From NCBI GenBank assembly GCA_006386115.1, contig VFIW01000091.1, positions 1 to 64,000 of the forward strand: a DNA stretch of 64,000 nt, written 5' to 3'. The DNA is from Globisporangium splendens (lineage: Eukaryota > Oomycota > Peronosporomycetes > Pythiales > Pythiaceae). A program made the position numbers and the translations under genes. The notes beneath the pieces were generated by a model. The model made no database searches, was not told the DNA's origin, and was given only the letters and a program-made list of their open reading frames with translations. Positions 9,095 to 20,371 of the stretch are shown one piece after another. Position 1 is the first letter of the stretch. Every line of letters starts with the position of its first letter.

Positions 9095-10846
9095 ATGGCA
9101 GACACACAGCAGCAGAACGAGCGCCCGCCGCTGCTCCCGAGGAAGCCGCTCGCTCCCAGTCGCACTCCACATGGCGGTGGCAAGGCAGCGGAGCCGCAGA
9201 GGAGCTTCCTTGGCGCGGGGCAAACGATCCGCCACCGCAAAAAGTCCCGCTCGCAGCTCCGCACAGCGGATGACGCGCGGAGTGGCGAGGACCAGGACAA
9301 CGACTACAGCGCCGACACGGACGAATTCACTGATGACGATAATGGAGACGACGATGAGGATCTGCCGAGCGACGTCGACGGCATTGTGCATGGACAGCGC
9401 GCGGAAGCGGAAGACACGACGTTCCCGCCTGAGAAACCGGCGTTCCATTACGACGGCGGCGGTATGCTGCCACTGGGCATCGCCAAGCGGAAACCGCGCT
9501 GGTCTGGTCTACGCTCCAAACTCGCATCGGTGAGACGACCACTCTTTGATGCGTGCTGATGCGATTATGTCCAATAACCATTACTACACTTTTTCCCCAG
9601 ATCTCGTCGGCAAAAGGTCCAACCGGTCAAGAGATCGCGCCTCGCATGAGCGGAAGAAGAGGTCGCTACCGACCCTCGACCTTACGCGATGACAGCGACT
9701 ACTACAACGAAGCGGTCGCGATGACGAAACTGCGGGAAGAACCGCCGACGGATGTCCTGAAGGCGCGCGTCGCGGCGTATTGTACGTGCGACCAGATCGC
9801 GCTCTTCAAACTGCTGAAATGGCTCGACAGAGCGACGAAAGAGGCGCCAGTCGAAAGTGTCCAAGCTAGTAACGTTGCCACGCGCTTTGAACTGTCAGGG
9901 TGGAAAAACAAGATGTACATGGGTGTGATCCATTCGACGTTCCGCCCACCCCAGTCCAAAGTTGCATCAGCGCACGATATGCATTCACTGCTTCCTCAAA
10001 AGGACGCATTCTACTTTGCGTACGTATCCTCATGAGAATGGTGGTACATATGCTTTCTACAGGTGTAAACTGATGTTGTGGGCTGCTCGCTCTTTCATTG
10101 TAGCACTGGATGCTGCGTGTTTTGGGGACTCACTCGCGAAGAAGAAGCGCTGCATGTGCAGGCGTTGGCGCCGTTCTCAACGGGACCCGTGGCGCAAATC
10201 GAAGCCGAGGACATGCTTTTCTTCTACGGCGACGCGAGTCGCATCGCGAGCGACGAGATCTCGCTGAAATCCGACGCCGTCACGGAAAAGCTCGCGATCT
10301 CCTTTGCCATGTCGCAGTCCGCGAAACTCGACGTGTTCGAAGAGCGTGTGGAGGACCGGATCCGGAATACGAAGCACATCCCGTCGAATTTAGCGACCAC
10401 GGGCTCCATTCAGTACACGAAAACCGACATTTCGAAGCTCATCGGGCAGCTCTTTATTGAGCTCGCGGACGTGAACTTGCACTCGGACATCCTGGACGAG
10501 CCCGACTTCTTCTGGGAAGACGACGAGTACGAGCCGCTCTACAAGCGCATGGTCAAGTACCTCGACGTGAACAACCGCGTCAAGATCCTCAACAAGCGCC
10601 TCGATATCCTGCGCGAACTGTAAGCAGCTCTTGTTTGTGTCGATTGGCTTCATATTCACTACAGCACTTATGACTTTGTTCCGTGCACGCGTAAATTATA
10701 GAGTGGAAGTGCTGAACCAGGAGCTGACGCGGCAGCACGGGACGAAGCTCGAGTGGATCATCATTTGGTTGCTGGTGGCGGAGATCTTTCTCGCGGTTGT
10801 GTGGAACATCCTCGTCAAAGACCTCTTAGGCTACTTCAGGCATTGA
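9095..10846 (+). CDS. RMD1/Sif2 family (DUF155) protein
   Basis: Exons 9095-9529, 9601-10019, 10104-10619 and 10702-10846 give 504 residues. All introns (71, 84 and 82 nt) are GT-AG with matching phase. The first ~140 residues are a disordered acidic leader rich in Asp/Glu. The DUF155 core follows: VFWGLTREEE, EKLAISFAMSQSAKLDVFEE, LIGQLFIELADVNL and DEPDFFWEDDEYEPLY. The C-terminus has one membrane segment (WIIIWLLVAEIFLAVVW). The domain order matches yeast RMD1 and fission-yeast Sif2/Sif3. Animal RMND1 is a mitochondrial relative. No obvious mitochondrial presequence is visible, so a tail-anchored cytosolic protein is more likely here. The molecular function of the family is poorly known. 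Confidence 0.9.
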
Positions 10847-10993
10847 GAAAGAGGTCAAGCTGCCTCGATGACCTCCATATATATATATATATCCTGTGTA
10901 TTTTTGACACAACTGTGTTTTTTGGCTGGAAACACACCACGCTTTCTATCCTGTTCGCTCCGAAATATACAATCACGTACTCGTCCTTTTTGG

Positions 10994-12153
10994 TTACGCG
11001 AAAAACTTGGACGCAAAGGTCAAAAACGCCGTGTGGCCGCGGATTTCGTCGTACTTCTTGGCGACGAGGTGCTCGCCGATGTGTTTGTCCGAAGCCTTGC
11101 GCTTCTGGCCCGTCACCGGCTTAGGCGAGTCGTCCTCTGCGGATGGCGCAGAGCCTGCACCATTCGCTTCTGCCGCTTCTGTCTTGTTCTCAAACCCAAA
11201 GTCTGGCGTCGGCAAGTCGATGTTGCGCGCGCTGTAGGGCACAAGCCGCGTCTCAATCGTTCGAATCACTGTGGAGATAGATAACACACAACACGTTTAG
11301 CCATGTACGCACAGGAATTATATATCAAAGCATACACACACGCAGAGTACGTACTCTCAAAGCCGGCTTCTCGGAGTGCGTCGCAGGTCTTTTGCACTTG
11401 TTCGATGCACGGAGAGTAGGACGCAAAGTTGCCGCCCTGCTTGAGCATCTTGGTCGCATGGCCGATCGCCTTCCAGGGCATGGGCAGGTCGAGGAACACG
11501 AGGTCGATCGTGCCCGCGAGTTCCTCGGGAAAGCCCTGCTCGCACGCGTCGCGACAGTCCACCGTGATCACGTCCTGCAGTCCGTTGTGCGCAAACTCTT
11601 CGCGCGCGATCTCGGCGCGTGTGGGGTTGAACTCAAACGTAAACACGTGGCCGTGCGGCGCCACAGTGCGCGCAAACGACGTCGTGAGCGCACCACTGCC
11701 CGTGCCGGACTCGACGACGCGCGAGCCCGACCGCAGCGACGCCTGGAACATGATGGCGCTCGCGTCGAGCGTGAACACGATCTGCGTGCGGTGGCGCAGC
11801 GCGCGGCTCCAGAGCTCGGGCGTCGGCGCCAACAGGATCATGTACTGCTTCGAGCCGCCCTTCTTGCGCGAGAGCACCTTCGAGCCGAAGGGCTTGCCGA
11901 TCATGTCGTTGTGGTGGAACGCGCCGTGGCGGTTCTGGAAGATCTCGTTCGCGCGCACGTAGCAGTAGGTGAGCGAGTTGTAGTTCTCGAAGAGGATCAC
12001 GAGCGCGCCTTCCTCGATCAGCGCCGGCGACTTCCACATCGAGTTGGGGATCACGGCCACCGGTGCATCGCTGCTGCTGGTGGTGGTGGTAGTTGCAGCC
12101 GCTGGAGCAGGAGCGTTGAGCGAAGCATCCACCGTGATGTCCGCCATGTTCAC
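10994..12153 (-). CDS. TRM61: tRNA (adenine-58-N1) methyltransferase catalytic subunit
   Basis: Exons 12153-11355 and 11268-10994 encode 357 residues. The 86-nt intron (GTACGT..ACAG) joins GFE to MIRTIETRLV in phase 1. It is a class I SAM methyltransferase. Motif I is VESGTGSGALTTSFAR. An acidic ribose-binding strand is in FTFEFNPTRAEIA. The catalytic-region motif is VFLDLPMPWKAI, as in Trm61/TrmI. The N-terminal barrel contains LVILFENYNSL-type sequence. With a Trm6 partner the enzyme makes m1A58 in tRNA T-loops in the nucleus. The first ~30 residues are Ala/Thr/Ser low complexity. The C-terminal ~60 residues are basic and Lys/Glu-rich. Confidence 0.93.
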
Positions 12154-12855
12154 GTGCTGCTGTGTGCAATTATGCGAATGCGGCTGTGGCCATTTGTTTC
12201 CTTTTTTCTGGCTGTTTGGCTGGAGGCGCTGATTGCGTACCTTAGCGCAACATCATCACCTGCAATAAGAGATACATTGCGTGAAACATATTACCTGTGA
12301 GACTCTTATACATGGTGGACTTCCAGAACAGCTGTTCAAGCGTTTGATTGGTTCAAAACAAAGTACTTACGCCGTTTGGTTGGCTCAGATTTTACAAACC
12401 GAAGTCTCTGATTGGCGGAGATTCTGACGCAGCAGCTTCAACATCGATTGTCCTTTGACTCAGAGCACAAACATCGCACGGAAGAGCTCCATGAACCAAG
12501 CGCCGACATCGATATTGTTGTGCACTCACACGCGCTGCTTCGACGGCACTGGAACATTGGCGAACTGGTTAGCGAGAATTGTACTTGGGTCCACAGCAGA
12601 CGCCAACTGGACATCTCACCACACACAACAAGTCATAGTCATTTCAATAAGCAATTGCCAAAGCTCGACTTGGTTCGTACAGTTTTACATTTTGCATAGG
12701 GGTTTATATCGGTTGTTTTGATTTGTCTTTTTCACGTCATGCGTTCACTATCCTCACTGCCCACACACACTACAACTCGCACATTTAATTCTCAGACGCA
12801 TCACACACAACAACACATTGCATGCGACGCAATGATAAGACATCTCCGAACACAG
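12154..12855. other. Intergenic, promoter region of TRM61
   Basis: Several gattgg/ccaat-type boxes (for example 12347-12352 and 12410-12415) lie upstream of the minus-strand TRM61 gene and may be promoter elements. No gene is seen. Confidence 0.4.
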
Positions 12856-13157
12856 TTATTCCTTGGAGGTCTCGTCCGAGCTGTCGTAGTTGGGATCCTG
12901 CTTGTCTAGTGCCGTCAGATTCGACTCGTCCTCCGTCACGATGCCCCAGTTGTGCGCGCCGGCACCACCTGCAAGCAAAAGCACGCATTACCGCAGTCAG
13001 CAAATCATTACTCGCCGCTCATGCAGACACCATTGTAATGCATAGAATCAGTATACACACCTTTCTTCATTTCGGTCGGGGTGGAATTGGCGCGGCCGCG
13101 CGACTGGCGGTCCTTGTGGTCGTTCTTCTTGTTGGCGAGTTCGCGACTAAGTGGCAT
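12856..13157 (-). CDS. Small acidic protein with PDCD4-like GxNWG..DPNYDS motif
   Basis: Exons 13157-13061 and 12968-12856 encode 69 residues. The 92-nt intron (GTGTGT..GCAG) is phase 1. The N-terminal half is basic (RELANKKNDHKDRQSRGR). The second half contains MKKGGAGAHNWGIVTED, then KQDPNYDSSDE near the C-terminus. The order Gly-rich-W-G followed by DPNYDS recalls the N-terminal region of PDCD4-like and related small proteins. There is no globular domain. Function is unknown; a binding peptide is a guess. A longer in-frame start at 13301 is possible but gives a low-complexity extension. The clean splice that restores the motif is the main support for the gene. Confidence 0.72.
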
Positions 13158-14440
13158 GACTTGGAGACTTGTGAGTCGCGGCGGGTGTTGTTGTTGCTGT
13201 TTGCTTGCTGGTGTGCTGCAAATTGGTTTGTGACGAAAACCATGAGAGGAGAAGCGCAATCTGGGTTTGCTTCTTGATGCTGGTGTAGGATCTTGCAGCA
13301 CGGCAAGATGCCATCCGTCCTGTGCGTTCTTCGTTTGCAGCTAACGACCGATGGGGTCGGTAGGGGTGTTGCGTAGCCTATGCAACCGCTTGCTCACTCG
13401 TCTTTGCATCTGCGCGTGTTGTTTTTACCTACACTCACGCTTTCGCAGTTGCGTTTGTTGGGTGGTTGGGTGGTTTTATCACCCATTAACTGGGTGTCAA
13501 GTGTTCATGGGTTTTTTGATCCTGAGACGTGCGGGGTGGTTGCAGCGGGTGCTCTCTGCGACATCCATCCCGTGTCGTACCGTAAATAAGAAACCTCCAC
13601 TCCCTTGTGATCATGATGATCCCACTGCTGCTCGCGAGTGGACGCTCGCAGAAGGAAAAAGTGGCACCTGCTGTCATCACTGCTGGCCCTTTATGATGGC
13701 AGCGCCTCTTCGTGCGCCAAGGGGTACAACACATTCGTCCATCTACAGTATCACAGTGTCGTAAGGGAGAACCGAAGTGGTAAACAGACACCTCCTCGTG
13801 TAGTCAGCATTGCATCTTGCATGACCTTGCATAACCAATATTTTGCATGAGAGCAGTAATCACTAACATCCCTCTGAGAAAATGTATATCCACGAAACTG
13901 ACCTCCTGCAAAATGTTTTACGCCTGTTGTAATGCATCAAAGGAGAGTTGATTACAGAGAGAGACCTGCAACTCCCATCGGAAGATCGGTCGATAGCCAG
14001 AGAGAGTGTGCTAATTCTTTCGACTAGACTGCGCGCCACGCGGCGGATTCTGAGTATGTAGTCGGTCGCGCATGTGCGCATCTGAATATGGCGATCTCTT
14101 TCGCACGGTCGTCTGTCTGCCTACGTACGCGTATGTGCAGGTACGCGTATGTGCAGGTACACGTATGCGAAATCTGCAGTTGATCTTCAACAGACACGAC
14201 GTCTTCCCGTCCGCACCGAACGAATTTAACACTCACGAGAGAGACTCATCCTACTGTATATACTGTGTGCTGGAACACGACGCACGACAGAGCATGGAAG
14301 AAACACAAGCGTCTGCTGGTGCGTGATTGCGTCGGTGTGCTTCATTTCGCAATTCTCCACAAGACCAACAGAGCAAGTAAGCAAGCAGCACGCTTTACGC
14401 GATATACAGGAACACCTACAGACACACACACGCAGACAAG
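13158..14440. other. Intergenic with a short 16-bp tandem repeat
   Basis: gtacgcgtatgtgcag is repeated at 14125-14140 and 14141-14156, with a decayed third copy at 14157-14168. No supported gene; short open frames lack any recognisable domain. Confidence 0.5.
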
Positions 14441-15217
14441 ATGGCACCAATTAGTACGACGATGCGACTCACGAGCGTGGACGTCGTGCTGCGCGAGCAC
14501 GACCACCTGGCGTCCTGCGTGCACATCGCGATGATGATCGAGGCGTATGTGGACCAGTCGGCCAAGTGGACGATCGCGCAGGCCGCGTGCAAGGGCTTCC
14601 CGCACCTGCTCACGCGTCTCGGCACGCAGCAGCTCCCGATCTACGAGCGCCAGATGGACTGGGCCATGCGCATGGCCGCCGACAAGGGCGACTTGCAGAC
14701 CGTGCAGTGGCTCAGCGCGTACCGCCCGCAGATGAAAGTGTCGACGCGCGTCATGGACTCGGCGGCGTTCAGCGGCCACCTCGAGATGATCCAGTGGCTG
14801 CACGCGAACCGCAGCGAAGGCTGCTCGACCCACGCCATGGATAGCGCGGCGGCATGCGGCCACTTGGAGATCGTCCAGTGGCTGCATGCGAATCGAAAGG
14901 AAGGCTGTACGACCGCGGCAATGGACAGCGCGGCGGCGGGCGGCCACTTGAAGGTGCTGCAGTGGTTTGCCGCGAATCGGCGCGAAGGCTGCTCGTCCGT
15001 GGCCGTGAGCTTCGCGCTGTTCAACGGCCACTTGGACGTCGTCCAGTGGCTCGAAGAGTACCTTGTGGACGTCGCGAACAACCGCAATGACGACGAGGAG
15101 GACGACGCGATGGACGGATCGCGAGCCAGCTGGCGCCGCAGCCGCGTGTCGTCCATCCACGCGTACGAGCAGCGCAGCAACTCGCGCCGAGGCTCGTTCT
15201 CGCTCACATTGGTTTAG
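14441..15217 (+). CDS. Ankyrin-repeat-like protein, paralogue A
   Basis: The single exon encodes 258 residues from ATG at 14441. After an N-terminal helical cap (MRLTSVDVVLREHDHL..) come six or seven ~33-residue repeats. Their consensus is MDSAAxxGHLEIVQWLHANRxEGC, the oomycete flavour of ankyrin repeats, with the loop WLHxNRSEGC in place of the classical hairpin. The C-terminus is an acidic patch (NDDEEDDAMD) followed by an Arg/Ser-rich tail. A protein-binding role is inferred from the fold. It is a close tandem paralogue of the gene at 16083 and a more distant one of that at 36298-37017. Confidence 0.88.
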   Translation: MAPISTTMRLTSVDVVLREHDHLASCVHIAMMIEAYVDQSAKWTIAQAACKGFPHLLTRLGTQQLPIYERQMDWAMRMAADKGDLQTVQWLSAYRPQMKVSTRVMDSAAFSGHLEMIQWLHANRSEGCSTHAMDSAAACGHLEIVQWLHANRKEGCTTAAMDSAAAGGHLKVLQWFAANRREGCSSVAVSFALFNGHLDVVQWLEEYLVDVANNRNDDEEDDAMDGSRASWRRSRVSSIHAYEQRSNSRRGSFSLTLV

Positions 15218-16082
15218 GCGAAGAACAATTAGCTAGAAGAAGAGAGATTCTTTAATATTTACATCAACTAGAAGAGTATCATAGCATAAAGTAATCGAAA
15301 AGAGCAGCACCAGAAAGACAGCAGAGTGTAGCCATGTTGTTGGGGTACACTGAACGTAACCTCTGTTTTACGTGCCAATTTATCAGTCAGGGATAAGAAT
15401 GATGCAAGAAAAGAGATAAAAGAAGCGGTGGGGAATTAAAAGAAAAGGGACGTCAGTCATGATGAAGAAATAACTGATGTCATCAGCCACGTGAATAGAC
15501 ACTTGTGTGAAATGCATGTTGCAAAAGGTGGCAAGCGGTTCATCAGTGGCAACGTGTATCCAAGTGCATTCTTCTCTTCTCTTCTCTCGGAAGAAACGAT
15601 GAAAAATTACTCGTCTTTCTGAAGAAAGAGTTGAAAAATTACTACCGTAACCCCTTTTTCTTTCCTGGGTGATTGGTTTTCTTTCCCTCCCATTGTGCAT
15701 AGCCCACCCACCAGCAAAAATCTGCTTCTACCCTACCCTCGCCTGCTTTCTCCTACAAATAGTTGATGAGGCTGAGTCCATGCGATGCGGGCTAGGGCTT
15801 TCCAACCGGTACATACCACCGTCACCTGAAAGGTCACACTGACGCATTTTGTTCCACCAACGACCCGCAGCGTCTCAAGCAACCATTACACATGTTGAAG
15901 CCTGCGTGTGCTGCGTGCAGCCTTGCGCGATGGCGGCTAAACGGGAAGGTCCGCCGCCAGTGCCGAAATGGATTGCTTGTATTGCGTTGCACTATCAGCA
16001 CCTCCCTCATTTTCACTTTCGCGACCGATAGCAAACACCCAACAACCAGATCAACAAGAATCGCAACAAGCAACCGTTGAGC
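15218..16082. other. Intergenic between tandem ankyrin paralogues
   Basis: AT-richer DNA with no recognisable gene. It separates two same-strand paralogues, so it should contain the end of the first and the promoter of the second. Confidence 0.4.
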
Positions 16083-16817
16083 ATGACGTTTACCGACTCC
16101 AACATGCAGCTGCTGACGAGCGTGGACGTGGTGGTGCGCGGCATGACGAGCGCGCTAGCCAGCGGCCTCGTGCCGGAGCTCATCGAGTGCTTCGTGGACT
16201 GCTCGGCGCGCTGGAGCGTCGTCAAGGCGGCGTGCGTCGGCCACGTGCACCTGCTGGAGCGTCTCGGCGCCCGCGACGCGCCAATCTCGGAGCGCCAGAT
16301 GGACTGGGCCATGCGTGTGGCCGCCGACCGCGGCGACCTCGTCGTCCTCCAGTGGTTGCACGCGTACCGGCCGCAGTACAAGATCTCGACGAGCGTCATG
16401 GACTCGGCGGCGTTCGCTGGTCACCTCCAGGTCGTCCAGTGGCTGCACCATAACCGCAGCGAAGGCTGCACGGCGCACGCCATGGACAGCGCGGCCGCCT
16501 GTGGACGCGTCGACATTGTGCGATGGCTCCACGAAAACCGAAGCGAAGGCTGCACGACGGCGGCGATGGACACGGCGGCCGGCGGCGGCCACCTCGAGAT
16601 GCTCCAGTGGCTGGACGCGAACCGGAATGAGGGCTGCTCCAGCGTCGCGGTGGATTTCGCCATCTTCAACGGCCACACCCACATCGTAAAGTGGCTGAGC
16701 GAGCACCGCCGCGTTAAAGAGAGTCGACCGATCCGACAAGAAAGCAAAAGCACATGCCGCAGTCAGAAGGAACAAATGGACACAAAGCGCCGAAAGCAGC
16801 AAATGGTACGTGCGTAG
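16083..16817 (+). CDS. Ankyrin-repeat-like protein, paralogue B
   Basis: The single exon encodes 244 residues; ATG at 16083 is the first real start codon in the frame. It aligns with paralogue A almost throughout: LTSVDVVVRG cap, ERQMDWAMRVAADRGDL, then WLHHNRSEGCTAHAMDSAA and related repeats. The ending differs. Instead of the acidic/Arg-Ser tail, it has a Lys/Gln-rich basic tail (KEQMDTKRRKQQMVRA). The two copies thus share the repeat domain and have diverged at the C-terminus. Function is unknown. Confidence 0.87.
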   Translation: MTFTDSNMQLLTSVDVVVRGMTSALASGLVPELIECFVDCSARWSVVKAACVGHVHLLERLGARDAPISERQMDWAMRVAADRGDLVVLQWLHAYRPQYKISTSVMDSAAFAGHLQVVQWLHHNRSEGCTAHAMDSAAACGRVDIVRWLHENRSEGCTTAAMDTAAGGGHLEMLQWLDANRNEGCSSVAVDFAIFNGHTHIVKWLSEHRRVKESRPIRQESKSTCRSQKEQMDTKRRKQQMVRA

Positions 16818-17038
16818 ACATACAAGTAAATCCAAGGAAAACGGACCGAGCAATTGTGTTCGTCTATTTAGAAGCCACCTACCTATATTATTATTATGTA
16901 ACGCAGTATTAATGCACGATGATCGCCGCAAATGCGGCGGCATGACAGTTGCAAGGAGGAATAGAACTCTAGGACCCATCTTGAGCGTTTGTCCAATTTA
17001 TCAGGACGAGTTGTGGAGGACCTCTCCTTAATAACTAC

Positions 17039-17764
17039 TCAAATAAACCAGGTGTTGCACAGAGATTCTTCACCTGGCTCATTCGGAGTATCCCCAAGAA
17101 ACCTTAGCGCGGCAATTGTCGTCCAGAAGACACATCTGAGTGTCAAGTCACGCCGCAGCATTACATATGCCTTGCGCGAGTGCATGCACACCAACGCCTC
17201 CGCGGCATCTTCAGCCAGGTAGATATTATGATCCGCCCAGTTGATTTGCCCCTTCCGCTGTTTCAAGAACCCAAAGAGGTCGCTGTTGGTCATATACTCT
17301 GTTGCCGCACAAATATCATTGGAGCTGCTCCAAGATACATCAACAAACTCAACTATCTTCGAGTGAAATAGTGACGTCATGAGCTTGATTTCGGCACCAA
17401 AGCGGTGAATCTTTTCCACGTCGTTTCAGTTTTTGCACAGGATCCACTTTATGGCCACTTACCTGTTCTTTCGGCTCGAGAACACGACAGCGAGAACACC
17501 AGCGATGACCGCGACCATGCTTTTCGGTACACCACCATGAATTCTGATCCCTGCGACGGTGGAGCTGGGGGACTCGACTGCAGCGTGAGTGACTGGAAGA
17601 GCGAAAACCAAGAGCATGCTGCTGTGGATCATGACGCCCGTGCAGAGAGAGAGAGAGAGAGATCGCAAATGCTCCAATGCATCCTTGTTTTCGCTGATGC
17701 CCTGATGTTCTCTGATGTGTGAGTGTACCCACCGAGTAGTTATTTTGTGAAGTCTTGCTGACAC
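17039..17764 (-). pseudogene. Decayed membrane-anchored TKL-like kinase
   Basis: The 5' part encodes a short signal-like segment (MLLVFALPVTHAAVES), then a membrane segment (MVAVIAGVLAVVF) ending in SRKNR. After a gap, a kinase fragment follows: FGAEIKLMTSLFHSKIVEFV and ICAATEYMTNSDLFGFL, then a broken catalytic loop RRDLTLR. The next block (LLDDNCRAKVS) is in another frame, showing a frameshift. The glycine loop and catalytic lysine are missing. A GTAAGT donor after the membrane segment survives, but phases no longer fit. The layout resembles oomycete receptor-like kinases such as the gene at 60197-63425. Confidence 0.65.
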
Positions 17765-18382
17765 TCATTAAATATCGTGATGCATCAAGTTAGAGGTTCG
17801 TTTTTTTGTGATCGTAAAATTCAAGTTGGAGTCTACTCTTTGGGCAACTAGCAGATGGATCGTAGTCACAGTAAAGAATTGGAGTTGAGTCGCAAAAAAT
17901 GAATCGGCAAAAAACAGGTCGACTGCGCATTCGAATGAATCGTCGAGCGAGCTGCTGCCAGCCACTTGCTCTTTGTTTCTCGTGTACCAGCGTTGAGAAT
18001 CGCTCAGTTGAGTTTTTTTTTCGTGCTGAAAATCAAATCCATCAACAACACCGGAATATCCAATACAATGCCTGCTGCTGCAAAAAAAAAAGAAGTGAAT
18101 CTCAACCGCAACAAGCAGCCTCCTGTGTATTATTTGCAAGGTGTTGTATGAATATGAGTGTGTGCGCGTTTTCATGGCATCGAAGGGTAATGGAAGCGGA
18201 TGATTGTCCTCAAAGCATGTTTGACTCACGCCGATGACGAATGATTCTTCCACATGCCTGAATGGCGAATGGATAAACAAATGCACAGTTGTTTTAGAGA
18301 ATGCTGACGTAAGTTGCCAACCCCCCCAGACTAATTTTTGAGCAAATCTTGAGTTGGCGTTTTCGTCGAGCGCTCGCCCGAT
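17765..18382. other. Intergenic, no supported gene
   Basis: AT-rich stretch with short homopolymer runs (for example aaaaaaaaaa near 18081). The minus-strand open frame here has no family features. Confidence 0.4.
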
Positions 18383-19843
18383 TCACCAAATCTCTTTCGC
18401 CCACGCGTCGTAAGCATCCTGTGCGTCGAGCCGGCTCTTGAGCATAACGATTGACGTGCAACTAACAGGTAAATCTGGATCCTTGCGTCCTACCAGCACT
18501 TTTGCAACGCTTTGATCTTCCTTGGCTGTCATCCCAATGCAGTCAAACACATTCGACTGAGACTCCAGCAATCAAGCACCTCGAGTCGATATCCCCTGAG
18601 TCGCGATCTTGGGCGACGAGTTGGCATTGGCAGCTGCACCACGACGAACCGAGTGACTGGTCAGCCGCGCAGTGAGTGCGCACGGAGAATCGGCTCGCGT
18701 AGCTGCTTGAGCTGCCTCAGTGATAACATCGTCAATGCATTTTGAGACATTGGGGCGAGCTCGTACCCGCTTTGCTTGCTGACAAGAGGGAAGCTCGTCC
18801 GCCTCTTGCTGCTGCTGAAGCCGCTCTCAATACATGAACGCTGCATCCCAGCAAGCTGGGCAGCCACCTGGTATCTCAGGCTCAACAATCCGCGGGATGT
18901 TGGAGATGATGTACTCGCTGGGTTCACTGCAGCAGATGAACAGCATACCTAACACATGGAATGCGCACTCTTGCCAATGTTGAGATGACTTGTAGATAGA
19001 GAGCCCCTGCACGACAGACGTCTCGATTCGCGCAACACGGAGAACTAGCTCGCCAATGCTGTCACCCTAAGCTGGTCTTTACTGGGAAAGCAAGTGTCAA
19101 TAGCGAGACCAAACATGTGCCACGTCATTGCTAGAATGGCGGCATCATGTATAGACTTCGCACCGCCTCCTACATTGATTTGAATCACTAAACTCTGAAC
19201 TAACACAAGCAGATCATCTAGTTTACACCCTGGTGCGTCATTTGTTTGAATGTTAGCAAGCAGATTTCGTTCTTCGATGGCTCTGTCCATCGCATTCCTA
19301 ATAGACCCGACTCTTTTGCTATCCGACAGCGCACCATCATACTTTTCTCCCAGGCAGTTTACAACCTGAGAATAGCACACGAGGGCCGTCGCCTTGGCAT
19401 GGAGTCCATCAGGTGAGCGAGATCGCGAGCTTGTTTTCGTTTGGAGAAATATAGAATATGCAGTAGGCTGACTGTAGAAATTATGCTGCGGAGCACTAGC
19501 TCTCGCCTTCAAAGAAGCGTTTATATCGTCAAGAGACTCAATAGCCATACTGACTCGCACTTGAAACTCCTTGAAGCAAACAGAGGCTGCTTCTCCTTGC
19601 CCTTTGCATGGCATCGCAAATGCAATTATGAGCGAGAAAGCGCTGAGCCGCTTGTGAGCAGTATTGGTCCAGATTGGCACGCATGAACACAGCAAGCACT
19701 GGGAATAGATGAAGGAATTTGGCGGCATATGAGTCCAATGCGGCAGCCCAGATCGACTGGACTCTGCTCCTCACTCTGGCAGTGCGTGATGCCGTGTGGA
19801 CGTCAATAAATCCGAGTCCGATCTCGGAGCAGCACGCAACCAT
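18383..19843 (-). pseudogene. Decayed Crypton-like tyrosine recombinase
   Basis: Pieces of one protein run in order on the minus strand in shifting frames. First comes KLDDLLVLVQSLVIQI with AILAMTWHMFGLAID. Then ETSVVQGLSIYKSS and LTARLTSHSVRRGAAANAN. Last is a C-terminal block with AKEDQSVAKVLVGRKD. This matches my memory of oomycete Crypton tyrosine recombinases, including the HxxR box (HSVR, near 18640-18660). A TGA at 18574-18572 sits where the family has Trp after RGA. The expected Tyr region reads FDCI. At least two frameshifts occur between 18600 and 19100. No intact copy remains. Family assignment is from recalled motifs, not from a search. Confidence 0.6.
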
Positions 19844-20006
19844 GCACGAATAAACAGGCAGTAGTAGGGGACGGATGTAAATTTCGTTCCAGATTGCCGA
19901 GTAACATCGGGCAGTTGTTTGCCCTAGGCACAGCCCAACCAGTTTTCTTCCGACTGGATCGCATCACAACCCTGAGTCAGCGTCAAGGAGTACTATCGGT
20001 TGTGCT

Positions 20007-20371
20007 GTGAGTAGCAGAAATTTAGCCCTCCTCCAATGGGTGAGCGAAGCGTACCCGTTATCAGACTACTGTTGCACAATGACAGCAATGGCGCGTGGAG
20101 TAGCGACCGGAAACGTGGCAATTGTCGAATTCCTGCACCGCGTTCGAGGTCTTGAGACGATAGGGCTCCTGAAGCGGCAGCGGAACATGGTCGTCTGCAT
20201 ATCTTGACATGGTTGTACGAGAATCACACCGTATTGACTCGTGTGGGCATGCGGGCACCGTCAAGAGCTATCGAAGTGGCTGCCGAAAATGGACATCTTG
20301 AGGTCATCAAATATTTAAGTCGTCGGATGCCCAAGACTTGTTTAAATTGTTCACACGACGACATCTGAGAT
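20007..20371 (+). pseudogene. Ankyrin-repeat-like gene fragment
   Basis: Two frames together give repeat-like sequence: LALLQWVSEAYPLSDYC and TGNVAIVEFLHRVRGLE. After a frame change near 20190 come HGRLHILTWLYENHTV and AIEVAAENGHLEVIKYLSRR. The spacing and the GHLEVIKYL core match ankyrin-type repeats. It lacks a start, a cap and an intact frame. It is more diverged from the three complete paralogues than they are from each other. Confidence 0.55.

Noticed and set aside
14125..14168. Possible CRISPR-like direct repeats
   Set aside because: Units of 16 bp are adjacent without spacers; it is a simple tandem repeat, and the genome is eukaryotic.
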